From contig JBGAWE010000119.1 of the NCBI GenBank assembly GCA_044227705.1, positions 1 through 13,586 of the forward strand: a stretch of DNA of 13,586 nucleotides. Direction: 5' to 3'. The notes below the pieces were generated by a model. The model saw only the letters and a program-made list of their open reading frames with translations, made no database searches and had not been told where the DNA came from. This document shows, piece after piece, positions 8,146-13,586 of this stretch. A program made the position numbers and the translations under genes. This DNA comes from JANOQP01 sp044227705. Lineage in GTDB: Bacteria; Bacteroidota; Bacteroidia; Chitinophagales; Saprospiraceae. The number at the start of each line of letters is the position of its first letter. The stretch's first letter is position 1.

Positions 8146-8177
8146 AAAAGCCCGCCCCCAATCGCTCGGGGACGGGC
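8146..8177 (-). terminator. Rho-independent terminator after the ScyD-like gene
   Basis: In the minus-strand transcript GCCCGUCCCC pairs with GGGGGCGGGC across an 8-nt loop (one U-G pair), followed by UUUU. It lies 33 bp past the stop of the T9SS propeller gene and upstream of the receptor promoter region, so it separates the two transcription units. The U-run is short. Confidence 0.65.
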
Positions 8178-8209
8178 CTGTTTTCAAAAATTCGGTCTTT
8201 GCCAGAAAG

Positions 8210-9566
8210 TCATTTCACCAGCAGCTTCTTGGCGGCAACCGAGCCGCCCGCCGTGATTTCCACGAAGTAAAGTCCGGCCTTCGCCCCTCCGAGGTCTCGG
8301 GGCCGCCAGACGGCTTCGTGCTGTCCCGCTTCGAGGCGGCCGAGGTTTTGCTCGAAGACGACTCGGCCCGTTTCCTCGCGGACGCGCATGACGGCCGGGC
8401 CGCTGTTTTTCATTGAAAATGAGACAGTTGCGAAATCGGCAGCCGGGTTCGGCCAAACGGAGACTTGTTCGATGGCCGCCGTCGGCTGGCTGGAGGAGGT
8501 GAGCACGCCGTCCATTTTCAGTAGGGTGCCTGCGGCAAATTCAGTCACCCACAAAGCCCCTTTGTTGTCGAAAGTGAAGCAGGAAGAGAGGCCGAAATTC
8601 TCCACGACCGTCTCCTGCACACCGGTCGGGCGGATGCGGGTGATTTTGGAGGAGGCCGAGTCGAAATTGAAGATGCCGATGTTGAACGCGCCGATTTGCA
8701 AGGCGTAGAGGTCGCCCGTCGGCTTGTCGAGGTAGAGGTCGGTGATGCAGGTGAGGCCGCTGGCGTAGATCGAGACGGCACCCGTAGCCGAGCCGGGGAG
8801 GAAGGGGAAGCCGTCAGTTGGCTCATAAAACCCGCCGCCCGGCTTTAGATGTTCGGGAAGGGCCGAGCCGGTGAGGAAGCTGGCCGTCAGTTGGCAGGCT
8901 CACATAAAACCCGCCGCCCGGCTTTGCCACGATGCGCGTCGGCACCGCGTCGATGACTGGCGGGAAGGGCGGCGACGGCAGCGGGTTGGCCGAGGGCGGG
9001 AAAAAGGCGAACGTCGTCCGCTCGCCCGTCACCGCGTCGACTTTGACGATGCCGTTGTAGGCCGCGTCGCAGACGTAGAGGTTGCCCGCCGCGTCGAAAG
9101 CCGCCGAGTAGGGGTCGCTGTCGGGCAGGGTGTCCGGCTCGTTCATGTAGACGAAATCGGCGACGATGGTCGTGTCGCAGTCGGCCCCGGCCAGCGGCAG
9201 CGTCGCGCCCGCAATTTTGAATTTGAGGACACCGCCCGCCAGCGGTTGCATGGCGTAGAGGTTCGTCGCGTCGCCCGGCTTGGAGAATGTCCGCCACGGG
9301 CCGATGATGTCCATCTCAACCGGGTTGACGATGGAGGCGAGGCCCGCGACGATGGGCTGCAGCGAGCCGTCGGGTTTGACGAGGGAGATGGCCCCGTCGT
9401 TGCTGCCCGTGCCGGTCTCGGTCAGGATGAGGCCGGGCAAGAACGGCCGGCTGGCGTCGAAGTCGAGGCCGAAGGGGGTTCGGAGGCCGGTTGCGACCGT
9501 CGTGAAGGTCTGCGCCGAGGCAAGGCCGACCACGAAGAGGAGGATGCTGGTAGCGATTGACTTCAT
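8210..9566 (-). pseudogene. ScyD/ScyE-like secreted beta-propeller protein with T9SS sorting domain, frameshifted
   Basis: Two overlapping minus-strand reading frames form one gene of about 451 codons if one extra nucleotide is removed. The 5' part (9566 to about 8895) starts MKSIATSILLFVVGLASAQ, a clear signal peptide, then a propeller of ScyD/ScyE type (TVATGLRTPFGLDFD, NLYVCDAAYNGIVKVDAVTG, VPTRIVAKPGGGFYVS). The 3' part (from about 8899 to 8210) resumes with FLPGSATGAVSIYASGLT and ends in a textbook type IX C-terminal sorting domain: VSVWPNPAADFATVSF, then LEAGQHEAVW, KAGLYFVEI and the final KKLLVK. The +1 shift lies near 8893-8903, in the upstream copy of a tandem duplication of about 75 bp. 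Without correction the first frame ends at 8823. The product would be secreted or surface-attached by the T9SS; its function is unknown. The break may be a genuine mutation or a sequencing/assembly error, and the otherwise intact flanks favour a recent or artefactual event. Confidence 0.85.
8787..8925. repeat. Diverged ~75-bp tandem duplication inside the ScyD-like gene
   Basis: The segment at 8787-8846 and the segment at 8862-8925 are imperfect copies. Both contain GCCGAGCCGG, then GAGGAAG, then GCCGTCAGTTGG, then TAAAACCCGCCGCCCGGCTTT. The second carries extra CAGG and CA between these blocks. Copy offset runs from 75 bp at the left end to 79 bp at the right. In protein terms each copy encodes K-P-G-G-G-F-Y, then an L-T or P-T-D stretch, then F-L-x-G-S-A. 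The frameshift of the gene sits in the copy nearer the 5' end of the gene. Confidence 0.85.
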
Positions 9567-9640
9567 GCTGATATAATTTTTGGTTGGTGAGAAGATTGCC
9601 CCAGATACGCCGGGGCGCGGCGACCGGATTTTGCCCCATG

Positions 9641-9678
9641 AAAAAACCGCCCGCCACCGAGCGTTCGGCGGCGGGCGG
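9641..9678 (-). terminator. Rho-independent terminator after the NTF2-like gene
   Basis: The minus-strand transcript reads CCGCCCGCC, a 14-nt interior in which CCG and CGG also pair, then GGCGGGCGG and six U residues. It is a strong classic intrinsic terminator located 33 bp after the stop of the NTF2-like lipoprotein gene and 75 bp before the ScyD-like start codon, so the latter must have its own promoter. Confidence 0.88.
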
Positions 9679-9710
9679 GGTCTTCGATTGGCTTTTCCCT
9701 TTTCGGAAAA

Positions 9711-10208
9711 TCACTTCTGCCCGGTCATCCCCGGCGGCGGCGGCAGGACGGGCGTCTGGCCATCGTAGGCGATGAGCCAGCGGTCGCCCGATTTTTTCAA
9801 GATGGCGACGAACTTGGTCTTGCCGCCGATCTGCTGGCCGCCCATGCGGATGTCGGAGGTCACTTCGCTGATGAGCAAGGCCACGTTCGGGTCGAGGAAC
9901 TTGACGGTCGGCCGCGTGTACTTCCACGAGGGCTTCGCATCGAGCATCTTGCCGAACTCGGCGAAGCCCGCTTTGATGGCCGCCAGCCCGCAGGCCGAGC
10001 TGCCGTCGGGGTAGACCTCGCAGGCGTCGTCGGCATAGGCGGCCCACATCGTGGCCTCGTCGCCTTTTTCATAGGCGGCCCAGACGGCGTCGAAACCCTT
10101 AATGAGCGCGGCCTCGTCGCCAGCGGCGGGGGCGGCGTTTTGGGCCTGGCAGTTGGAGAGGAGGAAGGCGGCCAAGAAGGCGGCCGCGAGGTTGAAACAC
10201 TTGTTCAT
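9711..10208 (-). CDS. SnoaL/DUF4440-like (NTF2-fold) lipoprotein
   Basis: This is a 165-residue protein whose start at 10206-10208 gives a lipoprotein signal MNKCFNLAAAFLAAFLLSNC with Cys20 as the likely lipidation site. An in-frame ATG 147 bp upstream would precede the signal with unrelated sequence. The mature part has the NTF2-like cone-fold pattern of the DUF4440/SnoaL_3 group: a first helix (EAALIKGFDAVWAAYEKGD), then TMWAAYADDACEVYPDGSSA, helix LAAIKAGFAEFGKM, and strands ending KTKFVAILKKSGDRWLIAYD. Such proteins bind small ligands or act as isomerases/hydrolases, but no catalytic residue can be assigned here. It lies 77 bp downstream of a 70-residue small-protein gene on the same strand and ends before a strong terminator, so the two probably form a short operon. 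The substrate is unknown. Confidence 0.82.
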   Translation of the reverse strand: MNKCFNLAAAFLAAFLLSNCQAQNAAPAAGDEAALIKGFDAVWAAYEKGDEATMWAAYADDACEVYPDGSSACGLAAIKAGFAEFGKMLDAKPSWKYTRPTVKFLDPNVALLISEVTSDIRMGGQQIGGKTKFVAILKKSGDRWLIAYDGQTPVLPPPPGMTGQK

Positions 10209-10285
10209 TTGAAAAGAAGAATTGAAAATTTGAAAAAATTGGTTGCTGAAAAAGGTGGTCTGTCGGGACTGGTCTGGCCGAGGTT

Positions 10286-10498
10286 TTATCGGGAGAAATC
10301 GGCGCGGTGCGGCTGCGGCATCATGCCGACGAACTGATTCTCGAAGGCCTCCCACTGCTCTTTCACCTCGATGAAAAAGGAGGAGTGGGAGGGCACTACC
10401 GTCTGCGGCGCGAACGAAAAGCTCATTAGGACGAGCGCCCCGGCCGTGCCGAGGGCCGCGAGGACGCGGGAGGTGGTGGATGGATTGACTGCCTTCAT
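10286..10498 (-). CDS. Small exported or single-pass membrane protein (70 aa)
   Basis: A 70-residue reading frame starts at 10496-10498 with MKAVNPSTTS, followed by a hydrophobic segment LAALGTAGALVLMSFSFA (about 13-30), which could be a membrane anchor or signal peptide. A short, mildly amphipathic tail (SFFIEVKEQWEAFENQFVGM) follows. I recognise no family. Support comes from its proper signal-like N-terminus, its position immediately upstream of the NTF2-like gene on the same strand, its divergence from the regulator gene, and a perfect 12-bp palindrome abutting its start codon. The frame stays open far upstream through the antisense of the regulator gene, but that extension is a shadow. 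The product could be a small partner or signal peptide linked to the divergent regulator; this is conjecture. Confidence 0.6.
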   Translation of the reverse strand: MKAVNPSTTSRVLAALGTAGALVLMSFSFAPQTVVPSHSSFFIEVKEQWEAFENQFVGMMPQPHRADFSR

Positions 10499-10510
10499 TT
10501 TCGTGCGAAA
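10499..10510. promoter_or_regulatory. Palindrome abutting the small-protein start codon
   Basis: TTTCGTGCGAAA is a perfect 12-bp palindrome directly next to the ATG of the 70-residue protein gene. It could be a repressor half-site pair or occlude initiation in the mRNA leader; it may also be chance. Confidence 0.35.
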
Positions 10511-10642
10511 GATTTTTGTGTGAAATGATGCCACAAAAGTCCGGGCGGGCCGAGGGGCGGTGTTTTCAGAAATGTCGCAGGGGTTTTCAAATTCGTCGCA
10601 CGGTGCGGTTTTCGAGGATTTTTTGGAAAAAACGCAGGGTTT

Positions 10643-10658
10643 CCGGCCATACGGCCGG
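10643..10658. promoter_or_regulatory. Palindrome CCGGCC-ATAC-GGCCGG in the regulator's divergent spacer
   Basis: CCGGCC (10643-10648) and GGCCGG (10653-10658) form a perfect 6-bp inverted repeat with a 4-nt centre, in the 213-bp spacer between the regulator (plus) and the small-protein gene (minus). A divergent operator, possibly autoregulatory, is a reasonable guess. Confidence 0.35.
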
Positions 10659-10682
10659 TCAAGCGGTTGGCTGAATTTTTGC

Positions 10683-10690
10683 CACCTTCG
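10683..10690 (+). promoter_or_regulatory. Weak -7-like box for the regulator gene
   Basis: CACCTTCG matches the Bacteroidota TAnnTTTG element at four of six fixed positions and is followed by CAG, a common continuation of this element. It ends 21 bp before the proposed TTG start at 10712. If it is the promoter, the more upstream TTG at 10667 cannot be the start. Confidence 0.2.
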
Positions 10691-10711
10691 CAGTTGAACA
10701 GAGTTCTCCCG

Positions 10712-12430
10712 TTGAATAGAAATCGCCTTTGGGCCTTCCTCCTTTTTTGCTGGGTTTGCCGACCGCTCGTCGGGCAGGAAGACGGCATCGGCACCGCAAC
10801 CTTCCGCTCGATGTCGGGCGAGGAGCGGCTTCGTTTCGTGGAAAGCATCAACTGGCCGACACTCGACACGGCCACCTTTCTGGGGAAATACCGGCCCATG
10901 CTGGCCATCGCCGTCGAGCAAAAGGACGCCAAGACGGAGTGGCTCCTGCGCTTCAAGCACTTCCGCAGCCGCGACGCCTTTGGGCTTTCGGAGGCGCAAA
11001 AACAGGCGGAAGCCGGCGACCTCCTCGCTAGGGCGCGGGCGGCCAAGTTGCGCGAGGAGACCGTCGTGGCCGAGCACTACACCTTTTTCCAGCGGTTCAA
11101 CGACCACAAAGCCAGCGTCGAGCAGACCTACCTCGCCGTCCTCAACGAGGTCGGGCAAATCGAGGAGGTTGGGTTCGAGCGGTTCCGGCGGTTCGACCTG
11201 CCGAGGATGCTCTACCACGACGGACGCTTCCTCCTCCAACTCGACGACTTTGACAAGGCCCTCCATGTCCTGCTCGCCGCCGAACAGTGCCTCGTCGATT
11301 CGCAGAACGACTTGCAGACGACCGTCTTTGTCCTCAACCACATCCAGTCGGCCTATCAGTCGCAGAAGGATTGGGCAAAGGGCATCGAGTACGCCCGAAA
11401 GATTCTCGACAAGGTGAACGGCTCGCAGTCGACCGACGCCAATTCGGACAAGTTCTGCCACCAGTGGCGCGGCATCGCCAGCATCGACATCGCGCAGATG
11501 CTCGTCGGGGAGGGCCGCTTCGAGGAGGGCGAGCAATTCGCCGACGAGGGCTACCGACTGTTGCGCGTGGCCGATTGCTCGGATGCGGTGGCAGTGAAAG
11601 CCGAGTTCGACATGTTGCAGCCGCTCATCGCCACGAAGCTCGAACTGGGGAAGCTCGCCGAGGCCGGTTCGCTGCTCGGCCGCGCCCGGTTGCTGGCCGA
11701 CTCGCTGGTGGGGAAATGGGAGCCCGACCATTTCTTGCGGTTGCGGCTGATGGAGCTTTCGAGTCAGTTTTCGGAGAAAAAGGGGGACTTCGCCGCCGCC
11801 GTCCGCTGGGCCAGCCTCGCCCGGCCGCTGCGCGACAGCCTCGACCGGCGCAACGACGCTCGGAAATTGGAGAAAATCAAGCAGCGGCTCGACGCTGAAA
11901 AATATGCCGAGCAAATCCGCCTCGTCGAGGGCGAGAAGCAGATGCAGACTTGGCTGCGCAACCTCGCGCTGCTCATCCTTGTGCTGACGGTCTGGGTGGC
12001 ATGGGCCAATTTCAGGCGGGTGCAGGCCAAGCGGCGGCTCGCCCTCGCCGAGCTGGAGGCGGCGCGGCGCGAACTGGCGGATTTCGCCCAAAACTTCAAA
12101 GTGAAATCGGAGCTGGCCGAGAACCTGCGGCTCGAAATGGAGAAGCTGTCGGGGAAGGGCGAGCGCAGCCAGTACCTCGAACAGCTCACCAACTCGGTCA
12201 TCCTGACCGAAGAGGACTGGTCGCGCTTCAAGTCTGTATTTGAAAAAGTCCACCCCGACTTCATCGCCGAGCAGCGAGGCGAGCACCCCGATTTGACGGC
12301 GGCCGAGGTTCGTTACCTCGTCCTCGAAAAACTGGGCCTCTCGACCCACGAGATGGCCAACATGCTCGGGGTGAGCGACGGCACCATCCGACAGACTCGT
12401 CTGCGGCTTCGACGTAAAATCGGGGGTTGA
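10712..12430 (+). CDS. Membrane-anchored transcriptional regulator: TPR-like sensor, TM helix, C-terminal HTH
   Basis: The product is 572 residues from the TTG at 10712. No ATG precedes a usable signal peptide, and this TTG gives (M)NRNRLWAFLLFCWVCRPLVGQ; another TTG at 10667 would add 15 residues. After the signal, about 30-370 is helical and TPR-like (for example DDFDKALHVLLAAEQ, GRFEEGEQFADEGYRLL, GKLAEAGSLLGRARLLAD). Helical LEKIKQRLDAEKYAEQIRL precedes a transmembrane segment NLALLILVLTVWVAWANF (about 417-434). Then comes a coiled coil (AKRRLALAELEAARRELADF onward) and a LuxR-type HTH at about 528-572, whose recognition region is LSTHEMANMLGVSDGTIRQT. This architecture is common in Bacteroidota: a periplasmic sensor joined to a cytoplasmic DNA-binding domain in one chain. 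The signal sensed is unknown. Divergent 70-residue and NTF2-like genes are plausible targets. The start codon is the least certain point. Confidence 0.87.
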   Translation: MNRNRLWAFLLFCWVCRPLVGQEDGIGTATFRSMSGEERLRFVESINWPTLDTATFLGKYRPMLAIAVEQKDAKTEWLLRFKHFRSRDAFGLSEAQKQAEAGDLLARARAAKLREETVVAEHYTFFQRFNDHKASVEQTYLAVLNEVGQIEEVGFERFRRFDLPRMLYHDGRFLLQLDDFDKALHVLLAAEQCLVDSQNDLQTTVFVLNHIQSAYQSQKDWAKGIEYARKILDKVNGSQSTDANSDKFCHQWRGIASIDIAQMLVGEGRFEEGEQFADEGYRLLRVADCSDAVAVKAEFDMLQPLIATKLELGKLAEAGSLLGRARLLADSLVGKWEPDHFLRLRLMELSSQFSEKKGDFAAAVRWASLARPLRDSLDRRNDARKLEKIKQRLDAEKYAEQIRLVEGEKQMQTWLRNLALLILVLTVWVAWANFRRVQAKRRLALAELEAARRELADFAQNFKVKSELAENLRLEMEKLSGKGERSQYLEQLTNSVILTEEDWSRFKSVFEKVHPDFIAEQRGEHPDLTAAEVRYLVLEKLGLSTHEMANMLGVSDGTIRQTRLRLRRKIGG

Positions 12431-12691
12431 GCAGTTGGCGGACATTTCTCGCAAAGCGTTGGTTTTCAACAGGTTGCAGGCAGACCGCCCCCTTTGCTCT
12501 GTTTTGATAACGGAGCTTTTTCAAAATATCTGCTATCAGTTGTTCTTCTTTGCTCCGTGAAAGGGACCCTCCTGTTCGCGATTTTTCCAACCGATTGATT
12601 TTCAGGCACTTGAACCGGCAAAAAGGCGATGTAACGCTTTTGTAACGCCCCCTTTGCCGAGGGAGGCCTGCCGGGCAGCCTTCTTTACGGT
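12431..12691. other. Gene-free 261-bp spacer with small repeats
   Basis: No coding frame is supported in this stretch, which is visibly more AT-rich than its flanks. CGCCCCCTTTGC occurs twice (12486-12497 and 12646-12657). ACGGAGC (12510-12516) is complementary to GCTCCGT (12552-12558), and CTTTGCTCTGT/CTTTGCTCCGT form a near-direct repeat. Closer to the next gene, AGGCCTGCCGGGCAGCCT (12664-12681) could form a small bulged hairpin in the leader. Long leader, promoter region or a small RNA are all possible; I cannot decide. Confidence 0.5.
12630..12647 (+). promoter_or_regulatory. Direct repeat TGTAACG x2 with 11-bp phasing (PHO-box-like)
   Basis: TGTAACG at 12630-12636 recurs at 12641-12647, an 11-bp centre-to-centre spacing, and both are followed by C. 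OmpR/PhoB-type response regulators bind tandem sites with this helical phasing. It lies 45 bp before the small membrane protein start codon. No cognate regulator is in the window. Confidence 0.4.
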
Positions 12692-12877
12692 ATGAAAAAG
12701 CACGCAGCGATGGTCGCCCACCCCGAACGAAGGCCCCCGACGAAACTCCCCGCCGAGTGGCGGTATTGGTTGGCCTGGGCCGTTGTTGTCGCGACGATGG
12801 CCTACGGTCTGCACCGCTACTTCGAGTACCGCAACGCCGAGCTTGACCGGCGGCTCGAGGAATTGAAGCGGAACTGA
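12692..12877 (+). CDS. Small single-pass membrane protein (61 aa)
   Basis: The 61-residue product starts at the ATG at 12692. A basic, Pro-containing N-terminus (MKKHAAMVAHPERRPPTKLP) precedes one transmembrane helix WRYWLAWAVVVATMAYGLHRYF (about 23-44), then a charged amphipathic helix EYRNAELDRRLEELKRN, which could form a short coiled coil outside the membrane. No family is recognised. By the positive-inside rule the N-terminus is probably cytoplasmic. It lies 54 bp before the collar-domain gene on the same strand, and the two may be co-transcribed. The compact and sensible topology argues for a real gene, but there is no homology evidence. Confidence 0.6.
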   Translation: MKKHAAMVAHPERRPPTKLPAEWRYWLAWAVVVATMAYGLHRYFEYRNAELDRRLEELKRN

Positions 12878-12931
12878 ATTTTTGTTGAAAACGGCCGAGG
12901 CCTGAACCGCTCGGCGACCAATCCAAGACTT

Positions 12932-13177
12932 ATGAACCAAGACAGCTATATCGGCCAAATCAATCTCTGGGCCTCCAACAGCGTGCCGCGCGGCTGGGCA
13001 AAATGCGACGGCAGCCTCCTCCCGACGGCGCAGTACATGGCACTCCACAGCCTGCTCGGCCACCACTTCGGCGGTAGCGGCGACCATTTCGCGCTGCCCG
13101 ACCTCTCCGACAAAGCACCGAGCGGCTATCACTACATCATCGCGCTGGCGGGCATCTACCCGAACGCGGCCAAGTGA
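12932..13177 (+). CDS. Minimal phage-tail-collar-domain protein
   Basis: This is an 81-residue protein with the tail collar domain (Pfam Collar, PF07484). SYIGQINLWASNSVPRGWAK (5-24) is the N-terminal signature, followed by CDGSLLPTAQYMALHSLLGH, the F-G-G-S-G-D segment, and the F-A-L-P-D-L-S motif (about 53-59). The chain then jumps directly to YHYIIALAGIYPNAAK, equivalent to the Y-I-I-A-L-x-G-I-[FY]-P end of longer MdpB-like 'microcystin-dependent' proteins of about 170-180 residues. The Gly-rich middle of those proteins is absent, so this is a compact one-domain form and not a truncation, because both termini are present. Such genes are frequent on Bacteroidota chromosomes without phage around them, and nothing phage-like is seen here. 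Its role is unknown. There is no signal peptide. The ATG at 12932 is the only sensible start. Confidence 0.85.
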   Translation: MNQDSYIGQINLWASNSVPRGWAKCDGSLLPTAQYMALHSLLGHHFGGSGDHFALPDLSDKAPSGYHYIIALAGIYPNAAK

Positions 13178-13306
13178 TTTTTCCAAAAAATGAACAGGGG
13201 GGCGGGCTTTCTGACCAGATGGAAGTGCTGCCCCGACCCAATTTCCATCAATCAAGACCTCCTCTTAATAATGCAAGCAGCGCGCACTGCCACAACTTTT
13301 TCGACA

Positions 13307-13586
13307 ATGGAAAAACTGAACTCCGAAGCCGCGACCGGCGGTTCCTCGCCTTTCTCCTTTTTTGCAAGGACGGTTTTGCTGGTCACCGCTCTCGTCGGGC
13401 TGGCGGCCGGGCGGGCGATGGGCGAGGCGAACTATGTCTACCACGAGGCGACGACCAACAACCCCGGCTGCGGTTCGGACAACTACCGGAGCGTCCTCGT
13501 GCCGACGGCAGGGTCGTCGCTCACGGTCGCCTTTAAGGTCGAGTACCAGAATTACACGAACATGACGGGCGTCTATTACACGACCG
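13307..13586 (+). CDS. Secreted protein of unknown function, N-terminal part only
   Basis: A frame opening at ATG 13307 runs off the window end with 93 codons and no stop. The N-terminus, MEKLNSEAATGGSSPFSFFA then RTVLLVTALVGLAAGRAMGE, is a long signal peptide, followed by ANYVYHEATTNNPGCGSDNY and SVLVPTAGSSLTVAFKVEYQ, then NYTNMTGVYYTT. The beta-rich, Asn/Tyr/Thr-rich character fits an extracellular adhesin-like or T9SS-exported protein; a sorting domain would be beyond the edge. An in-frame ATG at 13271 would add 12 residues; I prefer 13307, without strong evidence. The 129-bp spacer before it (13178-13306) shows no other gene. No family can be named from this fragment. Confidence 0.7.
   Translation, partial: MEKLNSEAATGGSSPFSFFARTVLLVTALVGLAAGRAMGEANYVYHEATTNNPGCGSDNYRSVLVPTAGSSLTVAFKVEYQNYTNMTGVYYTT

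Noticed and set aside
10499..12469. Very long open minus-strand frame antisense to the regulator gene
   Set aside because: It is the shadow of a GC-rich, codon-biased gene on the plus strand; its sequence is low-complexity (Leu/Glu/Val/Arg-rich) without domains. Only its last 70 codons (10286-10498), outside the regulator, look like a gene.
12894..12915. GCCGAG/CTCGGC hairpin between the small membrane protein and the collar gene
   Set aside because: The stem is 6 bp with a 10-nt loop and no T-run follows; too weak to call a terminator.
12932..13177. Prophage or contractile injection system
   Set aside because: Only one collar-domain protein is present; no sheath, baseplate, portal, terminase, integrase or ATPase gene is visible nearby.
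13174..13536. Plus-strand 120-codon frame overlapping the last gene
   Set aside because: It lacks a signal peptide or recognisable domain and overlaps the secreted protein frame at 13307, which has a proper signal peptide.

Overview
The window looks like chromosomal DNA from a GC-rich member of the Bacteroidota, probably close to the Saprospiria (Lewinella/Haliscomenobacter-like). The indicators are a type IX secretion (T9SS) C-terminal sorting domain, a TonB-dependent receptor with an N-terminal carboxypeptidase-regulatory-like domain, a large FG-GAP/ASPIC lipoprotein, a TPR-transmembrane-HTH regulator of a type common in this phylum, and TAnnTTTG-like boxes with few clear Shine-Dalgarno sites. 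The taxonomic placement is inferred from gene families only.

Layout. At 1-1360 (minus) lies a malate:quinone oxidoreductase gene (mqo) that is cut by the window start. A 219-bp divergent spacer separates it from a secreted glucosaminidase (1580-2284, plus). This converges, with an 8-bp gap, on a minus-strand pair: a TonB-dependent receptor (5798-8062) followed by a giant FG-GAP/ASPIC lipoprotein (2293-5709). The leader between these two carries a perfect 14-bp inverted repeat. Upstream, also on the minus strand, is a T9SS-exported ScyD/ScyE-like beta-propeller gene (8210-9566). It is broken by one frameshift inside a tandem duplication of about 75 bp. Next come an NTF2-like lipoprotein (9711-10208) and a 70-residue membrane or exported peptide (10286-10498). 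Rho-independent terminators follow the propeller gene and the NTF2-like gene.

From about 10.7 kb the plus strand is coding. It holds a membrane-anchored regulator with a periplasmic TPR-like region and a cytoplasmic HTH (10712-12430, apparently a TTG start), a 261-bp gene-free stretch with a PHO-box-like direct repeat, a 61-residue membrane protein (12692-12877), a minimal phage-tail-collar-domain protein (12932-13177), and the start of a secreted protein cut by the window end (13307-13586).

Working together. The receptor and FG-GAP/ASPIC lipoprotein are the best candidate for a functional unit: an outer-membrane transporter with a large surface partner in the position where SusD would normally sit. 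The regulator is divergent from the small-peptide/NTF2-like genes and may control them. I see no CRISPR array, tRNA, rRNA, transposase, integrase or defence island. No convincing wholly new system is visible. The most useful leads are the receptor/double-propeller pair with its inverted-repeat leader, and the duplication-linked frameshift.
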